From Methanoregulaceae archaeon (GTDB taxonomy: Archaea; Halobacteriota; Methanomicrobia; Methanomicrobiales; Methanospirillaceae): DNA of 64,000 bases. Shown piece after piece: positions 16,861 through 25,612 of this stretch (positions are counted from its first letter, which is position 1; the number at the start of each line of letters is the position of its first letter). The translations under genes and the position numbers were made by a program. Where the stretch lies: assembly GCA_015660965.1 (NCBI GenBank), contig JACTVG010000005.1, positions 62,001 through 126,000 on the forward strand, in the 5' to 3' direction. The notes beneath the pieces are model-generated. The model was given only the letters and a program-made list of their open reading frames with translations, was not told where the DNA came from and searched no databases.

Positions 16861-17592
16861 TTACTCGTTGAATTTTAGTTCAACAGAGTCAAACATATCC
16901 ATTTCATCGTCTCTTACCGGAATAAAAGTTTCAATTATTGCTGGTTGATCTTGGTATAATGTTTCATTCATATTGATTTGAGTGACATCTTTTCCTTGAC
17001 TGTAAATATGAAATACGATTTCATAGTTACTGGAAACAACATTTCTAGGAGTTAATGTTGCAGATACCTCTACAAAAGTCCAATCAGGATTTTGAGGTGA
17101 TTTAGGAGGTGGGTTAATGCATCTGGCTATACCAATTGTTTTACTATTTTCATTTTTACCTTCTGTATAATCTCTAATAAATACATTAAACTCCCCCCAA
17201 GAAATACCAGAAAGTTTTGGGGGACTTGCTTTAAATCCATAATTGGGATCATTTGCAATTGCCGGAAACACTTCTTTCATAACACAGTTATTTATTTCAT
17301 ATGTGAGGAGAGATTTGTTAACTTTGAATTGTGTAATATAAGGATTCACAGTGGAAACAGAAGTTCCCTTTTGTTCTTTAGTTTCATTTTGAGTTGTGTT
17401 TATCGTTTGCCCAATACTTGTTGGTGCTAATGTTACAATCGTTGTTTGTAGTTGTGTCGGTGTGGTCGTTATCGAAATTGATTGAACTGTTTGTGCAGGT
17501 GTTTGTTCCGTTGTTGTTTTATTTGTGCATCCACTTGTGCACACAAAGAAAATTATAATAATAATTACTAAAATGGGAAATATCTTTTTCAT
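16861..17592 (-). CDS. Predicted surface lipoprotein, function unknown
   Basis: About 243 residues. The N-terminus has a Lys pair, a very hydrophobic isoleucine-rich core and a lipobox ending TSGC, so the mature protein should be lipid-anchored at that Cys on the outer face of the membrane. A Thr/Gln-rich low-complexity linker follows (~25-80), then a ~160-residue globular domain with alternating hydrophobic residues suggesting beta structure. No known family recognised. I use ATG 17592; a TTG two codons earlier is possible. The gene sits inside a pair of perfect 29-bp direct repeats and is AT-rich like the deacetylase gene, so it may be a recent insertion or cassette. Confidence 0.75.
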   Translation of the reverse strand: MKKIFPILVIIIIIFFVCTSGCTNKTTTEQTPAQTVQSISITTTPTQLQTTIVTLAPTSIGQTINTTQNETKEQKGTSVSTVNPYITQFKVNKSLLTYEINNCVMKEVFPAIANDPNYGFKASPPKLSGISWGEFNVFIRDYTEGKNENSKTIGIARCINPPPKSPQNPDWTFVEVSATLTPRNVVSSNYEIVFHIYSQGKDVTQINMNETLYQDQPAIIETFIPVRDDEMDMFDSVELKFNE

Positions 17593-17663
17593 AACCAAAT
17601 CACAACGCGGGAATATTAGTTGAGAGTATAATATAATTATCGAATTTCAATTAAAATCAAAAT

Positions 17664-17692
17664 GTGATATCGGAAGTGATGGGTTCCAAAAT
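17664..17692. repeat. Perfect 29-bp direct repeat R4, right copy
   Basis: Identical to 16730-16758. It is placed about 66 bases upstream of the lipoprotein start. Followed by a short palindromic GGTTCAATTCGAACC at 17728-17742. Confidence 0.85.
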
Positions 17693-17772
17693 CGTAGATA
17701 ACTATAACCCAAAGCAACAATGCGAGGGGTTCAATTCGAACCATTCTGGTCCAGCCCTTTCCTCTATATTGT

Positions 17773-17829
17773 GCATGAGAAATACAAGATGCGTGTTAAT
17801 CCGCCCAAAAAGATGCTCTTTATAATAAA
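17773..17829. repeat. Direct repeat R1, copy 2 (pyrD upstream region)
   Basis: 57 bp matching 11734-11790 at 53 of 57 positions. It includes the pyrD TATA box at its right end. This copy is likely the original, since it is joined to a gene at the correct promoter distance. Confidence 0.8.
17819..17828 (+). promoter_or_regulatory. TATA box of the pyrD-pyrK operon
   Basis: TTTATAATAA is centred 27 bases before the pyrD ATG (17850). This predicts a leaderless transcript; no ribosome site is seen before the ATG. Confidence 0.6.
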
Positions 17830-17849
17830 TAACGACCATTTCCTTTTGG

Positions 17850-18737
17850 ATGGTTACGATCAGACCCGGGCCGGTGAACGCTGGGGGCATCCAAATAGCT
17901 AATCATTTACTACTTGCTGCCGGTGTTCTAGGGACAACCGGAGCATCACTTACCCGCATGCTCAGTTATGGTGCTGGGGCGGTTGTGACAAAGTCGATCG
18001 GTCCTCTTCCTAAAGATGGACACGTGGGTCCATGCTTAGCTGTTCTTGATGATGGTTTTTTGAATGCTATGGGACTACCAAACCCATCAAAGGAGTTTGT
18101 TGAAGAGCTTTCTGTTCTTAAAGGAAAACCGGTAATTGCCAGCATCTATGGAGGAAGTCCCGAAGAGTTTGCAATGGTGGCAGAGTGGTTCAAAGGAAGT
18201 GTAGCTGGGATTGAACTGAATCTCTCGTGTCCCCATGCGGAGGGATATGGATCGGCAATTGGAAGCGATCCTTCCCTTGTGGAGGCTTGCACCCGAGCGG
18301 TTACTAAGCTTGGTATGCCGACATGGGTAAAATTGACTCCTAATGTAACCGATATAACGGAAATTGGTAAGGCAGCTGAAAAGGGCGGTGCTGATGCACT
18401 TGTTGCTATTAATACAGTAAAGGCAATGAGAATTTCTACGGGGCTAGGTCGTCCCGTTCTCGGGAATCGTTCCGGTGGATTGTCTGGTAAAGCGATTTTT
18501 CCTATTTCCGTTCGATGCGTGTACGAGCTGTACGAAACGTGTAAAATCCCCATTATAGGTTGTGGGGGCATTAGTTCCGCTGATAATGCGATTGAAATTA
18601 TGATGGCAGGTGCGGTTGCGGTTGAGATCGGAAGTGCAGTATATTCTGATGTACGGATCTTTGAAACAATAGCCAAAACCCTCTATTCGGATGATGGTAT
18701 CCCTTCAAAGGACATTGTGGGGTGCGCTCATGAGTAA
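17850..18737 (+). CDS. pyrD: Dihydroorotate dehydrogenase B, catalytic subunit
   Basis: 295 residues, FMN-dependent TIM barrel. Class 1B features are seen: NAMGLPNPS, GIELNLSCPHAEGYG with the catalytic Cys of class 1B enzymes (Ser in class 2), VKLTPNVTDITEIG, AINTVKAM, GGLSGKAIFPI and the C-terminal phosphate loop GCGGISSADNAIEIMMAGA. It oxidises dihydroorotate to orotate in pyrimidine synthesis and passes electrons to PyrK. The pyrK start codon lies inside the end of this gene (8-base overlap), so translation is coupled. Leaderless start from the TATA at 17819-17828. Confidence 0.95.
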   Translation: MVTIRPGPVNAGGIQIANHLLLAAGVLGTTGASLTRMLSYGAGAVVTKSIGPLPKDGHVGPCLAVLDDGFLNAMGLPNPSKEFVEELSVLKGKPVIASIYGGSPEEFAMVAEWFKGSVAGIELNLSCPHAEGYGSAIGSDPSLVEACTRAVTKLGMPTWVKLTPNVTDITEIGKAAEKGGADALVAINTVKAMRISTGLGRPVLGNRSGGLSGKAIFPISVRCVYELYETCKIPIIGCGGISSADNAIEIMMAGAVAVEIGSAVYSDVRIFETIAKTLYSDDGIPSKDIVGCAHE

Positions 18738-19494
18738 TCAGTTTCCTCTCACAGTTACTATCACCGGGATTCGAGAAGAGACCCCAACTGTCCGATCATT
18801 CTCATTTGATTCACCTTTTGAATTCGACCCAGGTCAGTTTTTAATGGTCTGGGTGCCTGGTGTTGACGAAATACCTATGGCACTCTCTTCGGCTGATTCT
18901 ATAACTGTGCAGAAGGTCGGTGACGCAACAGCAGGTCTTTTTAATTTAAAAATCGGTGATAAAATTGCGGTACGAGGTCCTTTTGGAAATGGTTTTTTCA
19001 AGGGAGAGAGAATGCTCGCAATTGCAGGTGGCGTTGGCGCAGCACCTCTACTTCCTCTCGCACTTGCAGATCGCGTGATGACGTTTCTGCTTGGTGCTCG
19101 TACAGAGACAGAATTGCTCTTTGTTGACCAACTTGATGAATGTACTGATCTTCAGATTGCAACTGATGATGGTTCTCTAGGTGTTCAGGGATTTGTGACT
19201 GTCTTACTTGACGATTTGAACCTTGGTGCATACGACAAAGTAGTTGTGTGCGGACCTGAGCTGATGATGCGGACCGTACTTGGGAAAGTTGCTGAAATAG
19301 GTATTGAACACCGTTCCGAATTTGCCCTCCAGAGATACATGAAATGTGGAATTGGACTTTGTGGTTCTTGTTGTATTGACCCATCAGGATTACGAGTATG
19401 TCGTGATGGCCCGGTTTTAAGTGGAGATCTATTAATCAAAAGTGAGTTTGGGCAATATATGCGAGATGCGAGTGGAAGGAAGAAAACCATATAA
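18730..19494 (+). CDS. pyrK: Dihydroorotate dehydrogenase B, electron-transfer subunit
   Basis: 254 residues. N-terminal FAD-binding barrel (FEFDPGQFLMVWVPG, and MALSSAD near the flavin), central NAD-binding region (LAIAGGVGAAPLLPLAL), and a C-terminal [2Fe-2S] site with four Cys in CGIGLCGSCC...VCRDGPV. It relays electrons from PyrD to NAD+. A longer frame opens at 18691, but ATG 18730 gives the family N-terminus and the usual pyrD overlap. The gene ends before an A/T-rich stretch with T-runs that probably ends transcription against the convergent thrS. Confidence 0.95.
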   Translation: MSNQFPLTVTITGIREETPTVRSFSFDSPFEFDPGQFLMVWVPGVDEIPMALSSADSITVQKVGDATAGLFNLKIGDKIAVRGPFGNGFFKGERMLAIAGGVGAAPLLPLALADRVMTFLLGARTETELLFVDQLDECTDLQIATDDGSLGVQGFVTVLLDDLNLGAYDKVVVCGPELMMRTVLGKVAEIGIEHRSEFALQRYMKCGIGLCGSCCIDPSGLRVCRDGPVLSGDLLIKSEFGQYMRDASGRKKTI

Positions 19495-19562
19495 TTCTCA
19501 TTCTCATTACAAAAAAAGGAAGATAAACTAAAAAAATAAAATTTTTTTCTTGTATTGTTTGT

Positions 19563-21401
19563 TCAAATGTACCTTGCTTTTTTTGATAGTTTTCGAGGTG
19601 TGTAGATAGGACGGAAGGGCATTCCTTCAGTATCATTTTTTACAGAAGCTATCAATCCATCAACAGTCATCTGCTCTTTAAATGGTTTATTTGGTTTGGA
19701 TTTTTTTCTGATCGTAACTGTGAGTCTTTTATTTTCCTGTTCTAAATCCCCAATCACGACAACATAAGGTACCCAATCCATACCAGATTCTCGAACTTTC
19801 TTTGATACACTTTCGTCGCGATCGTCAAGATCGGCTCGAATATTTGCGGTATTTATCATTGAACAAATATTTTCCGCGAATGGTGTATGACGTTCTGCTA
19901 CTGGTATCACCCGCACTTGGGTTGGAGCGAGCCATAGTGGTAAAGAAGGTATCTCTTGCATTGAAATATTTTCGAGCATCGCACATATCACGCGTTCGAC
20001 ACTTCCAGTTGGCGAACAGTGAAGAATTGGTGGGTGAATTTCGGTACCGTCTTGGGTATGATATTTGATATTGAATCGGGTCGAACTCTCGACATCGATT
20101 TGGACTGTTGGATTTTCAATAGGACGCATTTGTCCATCGATTGCTGCAAGGTCAATCTTTGCGACCCAATAATGAACTCGGTCAGAAAGAATTTCTATCA
20201 GCATTGGGACATTGGATTCTTTAACAATTTTCTTGACCCAATCTTCGTATTGGGCGTAAAAATCCTTCGTGCAACGGAATGCTGGTACTAGATCGGTTTC
20301 AAAGTCCTTACCCGTTTTCCATCCCATTTGAAGTTGTTCTTCGAAGCATTTGAGTGCTTCAGGCATGTTGGAACAAAGGGTGTGCATATCAGGCATTGTA
20401 AATGCCCGTAAGCGTTTAAGCCCGATTACCTCCCCTTTTTGTTCGTGTCGGAACGAGTATGTTGACAGCTCATACATTTTCATCGGGAGTGTATTTGGTG
20501 ATATATGCATATCCCTCATGATAGAGAACATACCAAAACATGCAGCAAATCTTAGCATCATGTTTCGATTATTGCTTTTGAACCGATACTGACGTTCACC
20601 GAATTTATCTGCATGTTCGTAAATTGCACGGTCTCCCAAATCATACATAACCGGGGTTTCAACAGGTGAAGCGCCATACTCAAGGACCATCGTTAAAACA
20701 TAATCAGCGAGCAGATCACGGATCAATTTTCCTTTGGGCATCCACCGTAGGCACCCTACATCACTGGCCGATTCGTAATCAGCAAGTTCTTTCGATCGCA
20801 TTAATTCTACATGAGCTGGTTCTCCGCCTGTAGGAATTGCAATGCCAAGTTCCTTTTTCACAAGGCAACCGAAAGGTGAATCGTTTAGATATTCTTTATA
20901 ATCATGCTGAATTCCATCAGGTGTAACCACAAACCAGTCATGAGTGACTTCACTTTTTTCCTTTTTTATGATTCCTTCTTCACCGCCAGGCACGATTATT
21001 TTGGATAGCTCAGAAAGAGGATGTCCTTTACAGTGAAGCTTAAAGGCTTTATACCACCCGAACGGTGCACGCTTTACTGAATATCCAATGTCAGAAAGCT
21101 GTTTCTCAAGTGTTTTGAGAACTTTTATAGCGACTTCAGGTGATGCGAGGTCGTTAGAAAGATGGGCATACGGGTAGAGGACGATATTGTCTGCTTTTAC
21201 TTGATCAGCAGTATTGCTAATTTCCTCAATAGCTTGTGTAATTACACCATCAATGTCTTCCTCATCGATTGATTCAACCGCACAGAATACGGTGAGGGCA
21301 TCTTCCTGTTTATCTGCGAGGACTGCAGGTTCCTCTGCCATTTTTGTCTTCTTTTTTGCTTCGTACTCGATGTAATCTGAGTGTATGAGGAGAAGTCGCA
21401 T
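19563..21401 (-). CDS. thrS: Threonyl-tRNA synthetase, archaeal type
   Basis: 612 residues. Residues ~1-145 are the archaea-specific editing domain related to D-aminoacyl-tRNA deacylase (starts [15 protein letters not shown]), which removes mischarged Ser. The class II catalytic core (~210-500) shows motif 2 ([10 protein letters not shown]), the Cys of the zinc/threonine site in RFAACFGMF, and motif 3 [12 protein letters not shown]. The C-terminal anticodon-binding domain (~510-612) includes [21 protein letters not shown] 21401 is preceded by GGAGCTGACGC, a ribosome site. It stands at the left border of the envelope cluster, on the same strand as most of it but 126 bases away. Confidence 0.95.
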   Translation of the reverse strand: MRLLLIHSDYIEYEAKKKTKMAEEPAVLADKQEDALTVFCAVESIDEEDIDGVITQAIEEISNTADQVKADNIVLYPYAHLSNDLASPEVAIKVLKTLEKQLSDIGYSVKRAPFGWYKAFKLHCKGHPLSELSKIIVPGGEEGIIKKEKSEVTHDWFVVTPDGIQHDYKEYLNDSPFGCLVKKELGIAIPTGGEPAHVELMRSKELADYESASDVGCLRWMPKGKLIRDLLADYVLTMVLEYGASPVETPVMYDLGDRAIYEHADKFGERQYRFKSNNRNMMLRFAACFGMFSIMRDMHISPNTLPMKMYELSTYSFRHEQKGEVIGLKRLRAFTMPDMHTLCSNMPEALKCFEEQLQMGWKTGKDFETDLVPAFRCTKDFYAQYEDWVKKIVKESNVPMLIEILSDRVHYWVAKIDLAAIDGQMRPIENPTVQIDVESSTRFNIKYHTQDGTEIHPPILHCSPTGSVERVICAMLENISMQEIPSLPLWLAPTQVRVIPVAERHTPFAENICSMINTANIRADLDDRDESVSKKVRESGMDWVPYVVVIGDLEQENKRLTVTIRKKSKPNKPFKEQMTVDGLIASVKNDTEGMPFRPIYTPRKLSKKARYI

Positions 21402-21526
21402 GCGTCAGCTCCGGTTTGATATAAGTCTCCCAATAAAATGCGTCCTTTTGGTATATACCATCATTGGATTTTGGTTCGGAAATTTTCAGAGGTAACCAAC
21501 TGTAACGGTAATAAAATGAGAAATTG

Positions 21527-22120
21527 TTAGATTTTGAATCCACAACTACGGCAGAACTTTGCGTTCGGTTTGAGCGGCTTACCACACGAGGGGCAGAAGT
21601 TCTTCGTGCGAGCTGGAGCTGTTTGTTGCGGTTGGACTGATGGGACAAGCGGCGGTGTGATTGGAACAGGGGTTCCACAATTGGCACAGAATTTTTTGGC
21701 TGACTCGATTGGGCTACCGCAATTTTGACAGATTTTTTTAGTTTCAGGAAGAGGAGACACTGGTGACCCGATTTGGGATGACGGGGTTTCTTTGAATAAA
21801 CGCTTTGATTCTGACTGCTTAAGTGATTGAAAGGATATTTTTGGTGGGGGCATTAATTGGCCATCCCCTACATAAAACGTCATTTCACCAATCTTGTATC
21901 CAGTAAATGGCCAATCGTTATGAACCCGATCGTACCAGCACCACTCCTGTAGAAAGGGAATGAGCAATAACTGGTATCCACCTATATTAATTACCCAGTC
22001 AATTGGTCTCCCAAATAATTCCTCTCGTGTTTTATTTGGATATTTTGAAGCGAGGAGGAGCAGCTCTTTGGCATGCTGCTCAAGTTCAGTCTGGGTTTTT
22101 TGTTGGTACTTATCAATCAT
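21527..22120 (-). CDS. Double zinc-ribbon protein, function unknown
   Basis: 197 residues. The first ~120 residues are an unrecognised domain rich in Trp and Tyr (for example EWCWYDRVHNDWPFTGYKIG). The C-terminal part has two zinc ribbons, CQNCG...FCANCG and CPSCG...FCRSCG, separated by a Pro/Gln linker. No signal peptide or membrane segment, so cytoplasmic. It lies 21 bases after the stop of the 771-residue membrane protein on the same strand, so it is probably the third gene of a unit with it and the multi-pass zinc-ribbon protein. The same ribbon type recurs in the neighbouring genes, which supports a shared function. Confidence 0.7.
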   Translation of the reverse strand: MIDKYQQKTQTELEQHAKELLLLASKYPNKTREELFGRPIDWVINIGGYQLLLIPFLQEWCWYDRVHNDWPFTGYKIGEMTFYVGDGQLMPPPKISFQSLKQSESKRLFKETPSSQIGSPVSPLPETKKICQNCGSPIESAKKFCANCGTPVPITPPLVPSVQPQQTAPARTKNFCPSCGKPLKPNAKFCRSCGFKI

Positions 22121-22141
22121 AGAGCAAAACTCCTGAAAGGG

Positions 22142-24457
22142 TTATTTTGCTGGTGTAAACCACGGGTGCTTTCGGTAGCTATTAACGATTGTTGCAGTTT
22201 GTTTTAATGAAGGACTACCATTTGCCAAGCTTTGTTTCACAAATTCTTCAATTCCTCTCTGTTCTCCCTTCTCCATGAGTAACTTTTGGAAATCATTCAT
22301 AGCTTCCGAATGGGTAACTGGTGAATTAGGATCATCGAGCTTCGTCTTCCAGAAATTTACCCATTCCTCCTCTGTTTTTATCACAGTAATGGTTTTTTTA
22401 TCAGGATTGTTGATGGGATCTTGGTAAGTTCTTTGATAGGACTCCCAGTAATCGACAACATATCGATCTCCTGATGGCGTTATAAAGAAGGTTGCGGAAT
22501 GATTATCTCTACTATCTGGCCTAATCGCAATTACATCTACATATGTCCCTTCTCCGAACACATTACCGATCGCTATTTGGCTCCTATTCCTTCCCCCATA
22601 TGCACACTCTCCACACTGAACATAAACAACATCAGCGGGGGGCTCCTTCCAATTAACATACGAACTAATTCCCGACAATGAAATTTCTCCAGCAAAATGA
22701 GGTGCGCTTGTATCAACGAGCCATGGATTTATAACGACCCATTTGTCTCCATGCATTTTTTGGATTGTATCACTTGCAACTGTAATGAGAGAATCAAGAT
22801 TCTCAGGTGTGAGTTTGATGTTTCCCCGATCAAGTGCCGGATCATTGTTAACGATTTGTTGAGCAAACTGATTTTGGTTGATGTTTTCCTGGTCATGCAA
22901 GTATTTTGTTATAATAGCGTTAATGCGATCTGCCATCGGCATATCAGAGTTTTCATTTTCAGCAAGGTATTTTCTGATCACATCCCAGACAGGGTCATCT
23001 TTGTCTAATTTATCGGCAGAAATGTCAGAGTTTTCCTGTTCAGCAATATACTTTCTTATTGCATTCCCAACAGGGTCATCTGCATCTAATGTATTGATAT
23101 CAAGTGGAGGTGCACCGAGCTGCTCAACTGGGCCCTCTCTACCAGCTTCCGCAGCAAGCTGTTCAAGACGACTCATGGGTCTCTCAGATGCGGGGGTCTC
23201 ACTCTCGGGTATGGTTTTTCCTTTTATGGTTTGTAATATATCGTCGACCGCTCCTCCGCTACCTCCTTCTCCCTCTGTATCACTCTCTGGGAGACCGGTA
23301 GGGAAGAAGAGTGAAAGTGCTCCCAAGGTTCCGCCGGCGAGCGCTCCTACCGCCCCAAACGTAGCGGGTGTCACACTGTCAGAGACAGCAGCGGGAACCT
23401 TTTTTATATCAATGGACCCCATTCCAACGCCATTCAGATCTTTCTGGAGTGCATCCATCGCTGTATTCTCGAGGTCCTGAACATTTTGTTGGACTGCTCC
23501 TCCAGATGGGTTCACAGAGGTTCCCACACCACCTCCAGAAAAGAGAGATGCGAGGGGATTGCTGGATGACGAAGAACCGGTGAATTGGTATCCGGTGAGT
23601 TCCATGGTGGCTGATGTCGTACCGGCACTGTCGGATGCCTGCATCTTAAGAAGTACAGGGACACTGGGATCAGTCCACATGTTCATTGTCATCGTGCCAC
23701 CTTCTGATCCTGACATTGACAGGGAATACTTCGTGGCTGATGAAAAGGTACCTGCCGGTACTGTAACGGATTCAGTAGTCTGGTATAGATGAGCTCCGCT
23801 CTGGCTTGCGACGTATCTGAGCATATCCCCTAAATCTCCCGAACTCAATTGGCTTGGTTGCGAATAGGTCATGCCAGAATTCGACTGCATTATTTTCGCC
23901 ATATCAGCGAGGTTTATAGAGATTGTTTTGCCATTCGCGGTCATGGTTGCAGTGCCTCCAATAATAGCATAAGAGACCGGATCCAGATACTCGTCCGCAA
24001 CCATGTGAATTGAACCTAGAGAGGAAGTTGATTGCTGGTCGACCTTTGAATGGACGGCATTGCGACTATTATACAGTTCGCTGCTAATATCGTACCGGAG
24101 CGTGGAATCAACCCTTATCGTTTTTACTACCTCTTTGTTCGAACCCGGTTCTGAAACTGGTCCAGTCATACTGGCGGTTGCACTGTAGGAGAACCACCCA
24201 AAGGGTATTTTCGGTTGGCCAAGCGTTGGTGTGGCAGCTGCCCTATACGTTGAATAACAGTACTTTGCGGTATTGAACTGGTCATACCCGCAGAGCGTGA
24301 GTTTTCCTCCACATGCGTCATACCCCATCTGTTTTGCCTCTGTTGGAAGCAGGCAACTACACCCAGCAGAACAAGTTGCAGCATGGACAACGGGAATGAG
24401 TAAGAGCACGAAAAGTAAAGCGGTTGCCGTTACTGACAGTTTCCGCATGACGTTCAT
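22142..24457 (-). CDS. Large membrane protein with Cys-rich N-terminus, helical repeats and possible Cys-His-Asp enzyme domain
   Basis: 771 residues. A signal peptide (~1-26) is followed by a Cys-rich segment (28-67, eight Cys) and a strand-rich domain (~85-292) reminiscent of LolA-like lipoprotein carriers (TESVTVPAGTFSSATKYSLS). One hydrophobic segment (~364-386) follows. The region after it holds three tandem ~25-residue helical repeats (~457-530; cores DDPVGNAIRKYIAEQENSD, DDPVWDVIRKYLAENENSD and RINAIITKYLHDQEN). The last domain has C615/C618, H653 in RDNHSATFF and D665/D669 in SGDRYVVDYWE, an order and spacing like transglutaminase-type cysteine enzymes. Overlaps the upstream gene by 4 bases. 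Family not recognised; the enzyme idea is inference. Confidence 0.72.
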   Translation of the reverse strand: MNVMRKLSVTATALLFVLLLIPVVHAATCSAGCSCLLPTEAKQMGYDACGGKLTLCGYDQFNTAKYCYSTYRAAATPTLGQPKIPFGWFSYSATASMTGPVSEPGSNKEVVKTIRVDSTLRYDISSELYNSRNAVHSKVDQQSTSSLGSIHMVADEYLDPVSYAIIGGTATMTANGKTISINLADMAKIMQSNSGMTYSQPSQLSSGDLGDMLRYVASQSGAHLYQTTESVTVPAGTFSSATKYSLSMSGSEGGTMTMNMWTDPSVPVLLKMQASDSAGTTSATMELTGYQFTGSSSSSNPLASLFSGGGVGTSVNPSGGAVQQNVQDLENTAMDALQKDLNGVGMGSIDIKKVPAAVSDSVTPATFGAVGALAGGTLGALSLFFPTGLPESDTEGEGGSGGAVDDILQTIKGKTIPESETPASERPMSRLEQLAAEAGREGPVEQLGAPPLDINTLDADDPVGNAIRKYIAEQENSDISADKLDKDDPVWDVIRKYLAENENSDMPMADRINAIITKYLHDQENINQNQFAQQIVNNDPALDRGNIKLTPENLDSLITVASDTIQKMHGDKWVVINPWLVDTSAPHFAGEISLSGISSYVNWKEPPADVVYVQCGECAYGGRNRSQIAIGNVFGEGTYVDVIAIRPDSRDNHSATFFITPSGDRYVVDYWESYQRTYQDPINNPDKKTITVIKTEEEWVNFWKTKLDDPNSPVTHSEAMNDFQKLLMEKGEQRGIEEFVKQSLANGSPSLKQTATIVNSYRKHPWFTPAK

Positions 24458-25389
24458 GGCGACCTCCCAAAACGGCTGGTTAGTGTTGCTATGAACACCG
24501 AATCTTTTGGAAATCTCTTATTTTTCCGGTAATGGATTAGCAACGTTCCGGCAACAAGTATGGCAACGACGATCGCAACGACAAGGAGGGTATCTGCATA
24601 GAAAATCACGAAGAGAAAACCGGCCAATGCTCCAACAACACCCATGACGGGGAAACCGGGAGCAGGTATCACAGGGTCGGTCTTTTTTACGAGACGATTC
24701 AGGTCAGAGTATCCCAAACGCATTGCAAGAATTGAAAGACTTTCCTGCTGCGTAAATAGGATGCCGAACATCAGAATGAGAAACTGGATGCTGGTCAATG
24801 GTGTTAAAAGGCATAACCTGATAATGAGGGCGATTGCGACACCCGACATTACCAAGGGGAATGCCGAGGTTCCCGTTGTCCTGATTGCCGACATAATCCA
24901 ATTCGGCAACGTCTTGAATTTTCCAAAACTTGTTCGCCACCCACGACTCGTTATCTGGGACCAGAAATAGGAAATAATTGCAGTTAAGAGGAACCAGAAG
25001 AGCAGGGCGTTTGGGTTCGACTGCAATCCAGTGGCAGCAAGAACCGAATTTTGCAGGTTACTGTTTGAAGTTTTCATGACCTGGACATAGGTGTGGAGTG
25101 CAAGGACGATCAGAAACGAGATGATCATTCCTTTAATAACGCTTTTGAGCATTCCCCGGATATTTTTCACCATCCCCTTAACAACCATCACAATAAGGGA
25201 TGGTAATGTCTGTGGAGGGGTAATGGGAATCTGGCTGACAGGGACGGAAGGACTTGGAGCAACCGGAGGTGGTGGGGAGGGAGGTAAAGGTGGGCTGCTT
25301 TCAATGGGTGCTCCGCAGCTGGGACAGAACTTACTTGTCAGACCTAAAGGAGATCCACAGTCACTGCAAAATTTCTTGCCATTTGCCAT
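24454..25389 (-). CDS. Zinc-ribbon, multi-pass membrane protein
   Basis: 311 residues. An N-terminal zinc ribbon (C8, C11, C22, C25: CSDCG...FCPSCG) is followed by a Pro-rich linker (~30-62) and about six membrane helices from residue ~86 (for example IISFLIVLALHTYVQVM, NALLFWFLLTAIISYF, and two near the C-terminus). The C-terminal tail is basic. The ribbon should face the cytoplasm. It translates into the 771-residue protein through an ATGA overlap, so the two are probably made in fixed proportion and may form a complex. No transporter family recognised. It diverges from the plus-strand zinc-ribbon gene at 25613 across a 220-bp AT-rich promoter region. Confidence 0.72.
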   Translation of the reverse strand: MANGKKFCSDCGSPLGLTSKFCPSCGAPIESSPPLPPSPPPPVAPSPSVPVSQIPITPPQTLPSLIVMVVKGMVKNIRGMLKSVIKGMIISFLIVLALHTYVQVMKTSNSNLQNSVLAATGLQSNPNALLFWFLLTAIISYFWSQITSRGWRTSFGKFKTLPNWIMSAIRTTGTSAFPLVMSGVAIALIIRLCLLTPLTSIQFLILMFGILFTQQESLSILAMRLGYSDLNRLVKKTDPVIPAPGFPVMGVVGALAGFLFVIFYADTLLVVAIVVAILVAGTLLIHYRKNKRFPKDSVFIATLTSRFGRSP

Positions 25390-25612
25390 AGGCTAACATT
25401 AGTTTTCGCTTTCTGAATGCTAATAAATATTTTGAAAAAGAATTCCTAAATCTTTTCAGCGGTATTCGGTTTTTAATTTTAATATATTTTTTTGAATAAA
25501 AAATCGCAAACATACTCTATTAATTACAAGATTATCGTATCACAATGTGTAGCGCTCAACCAATTCGAGTCATGGTGACACACCCTGCTCGCTGCGGAGG
25601 TCATAATTGCGT

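Noticed and set aside
17717-17745. tRNA-like 3' end (CCCTCGCATT on the minus strand plus a T-arm-like GGTTC/GAACC) as an integration site
   Set aside because: The 10-base match to the tRNA-Leu end is short, the T loop has five rather than seven bases, and no rest of a tRNA or integrase is nearby.
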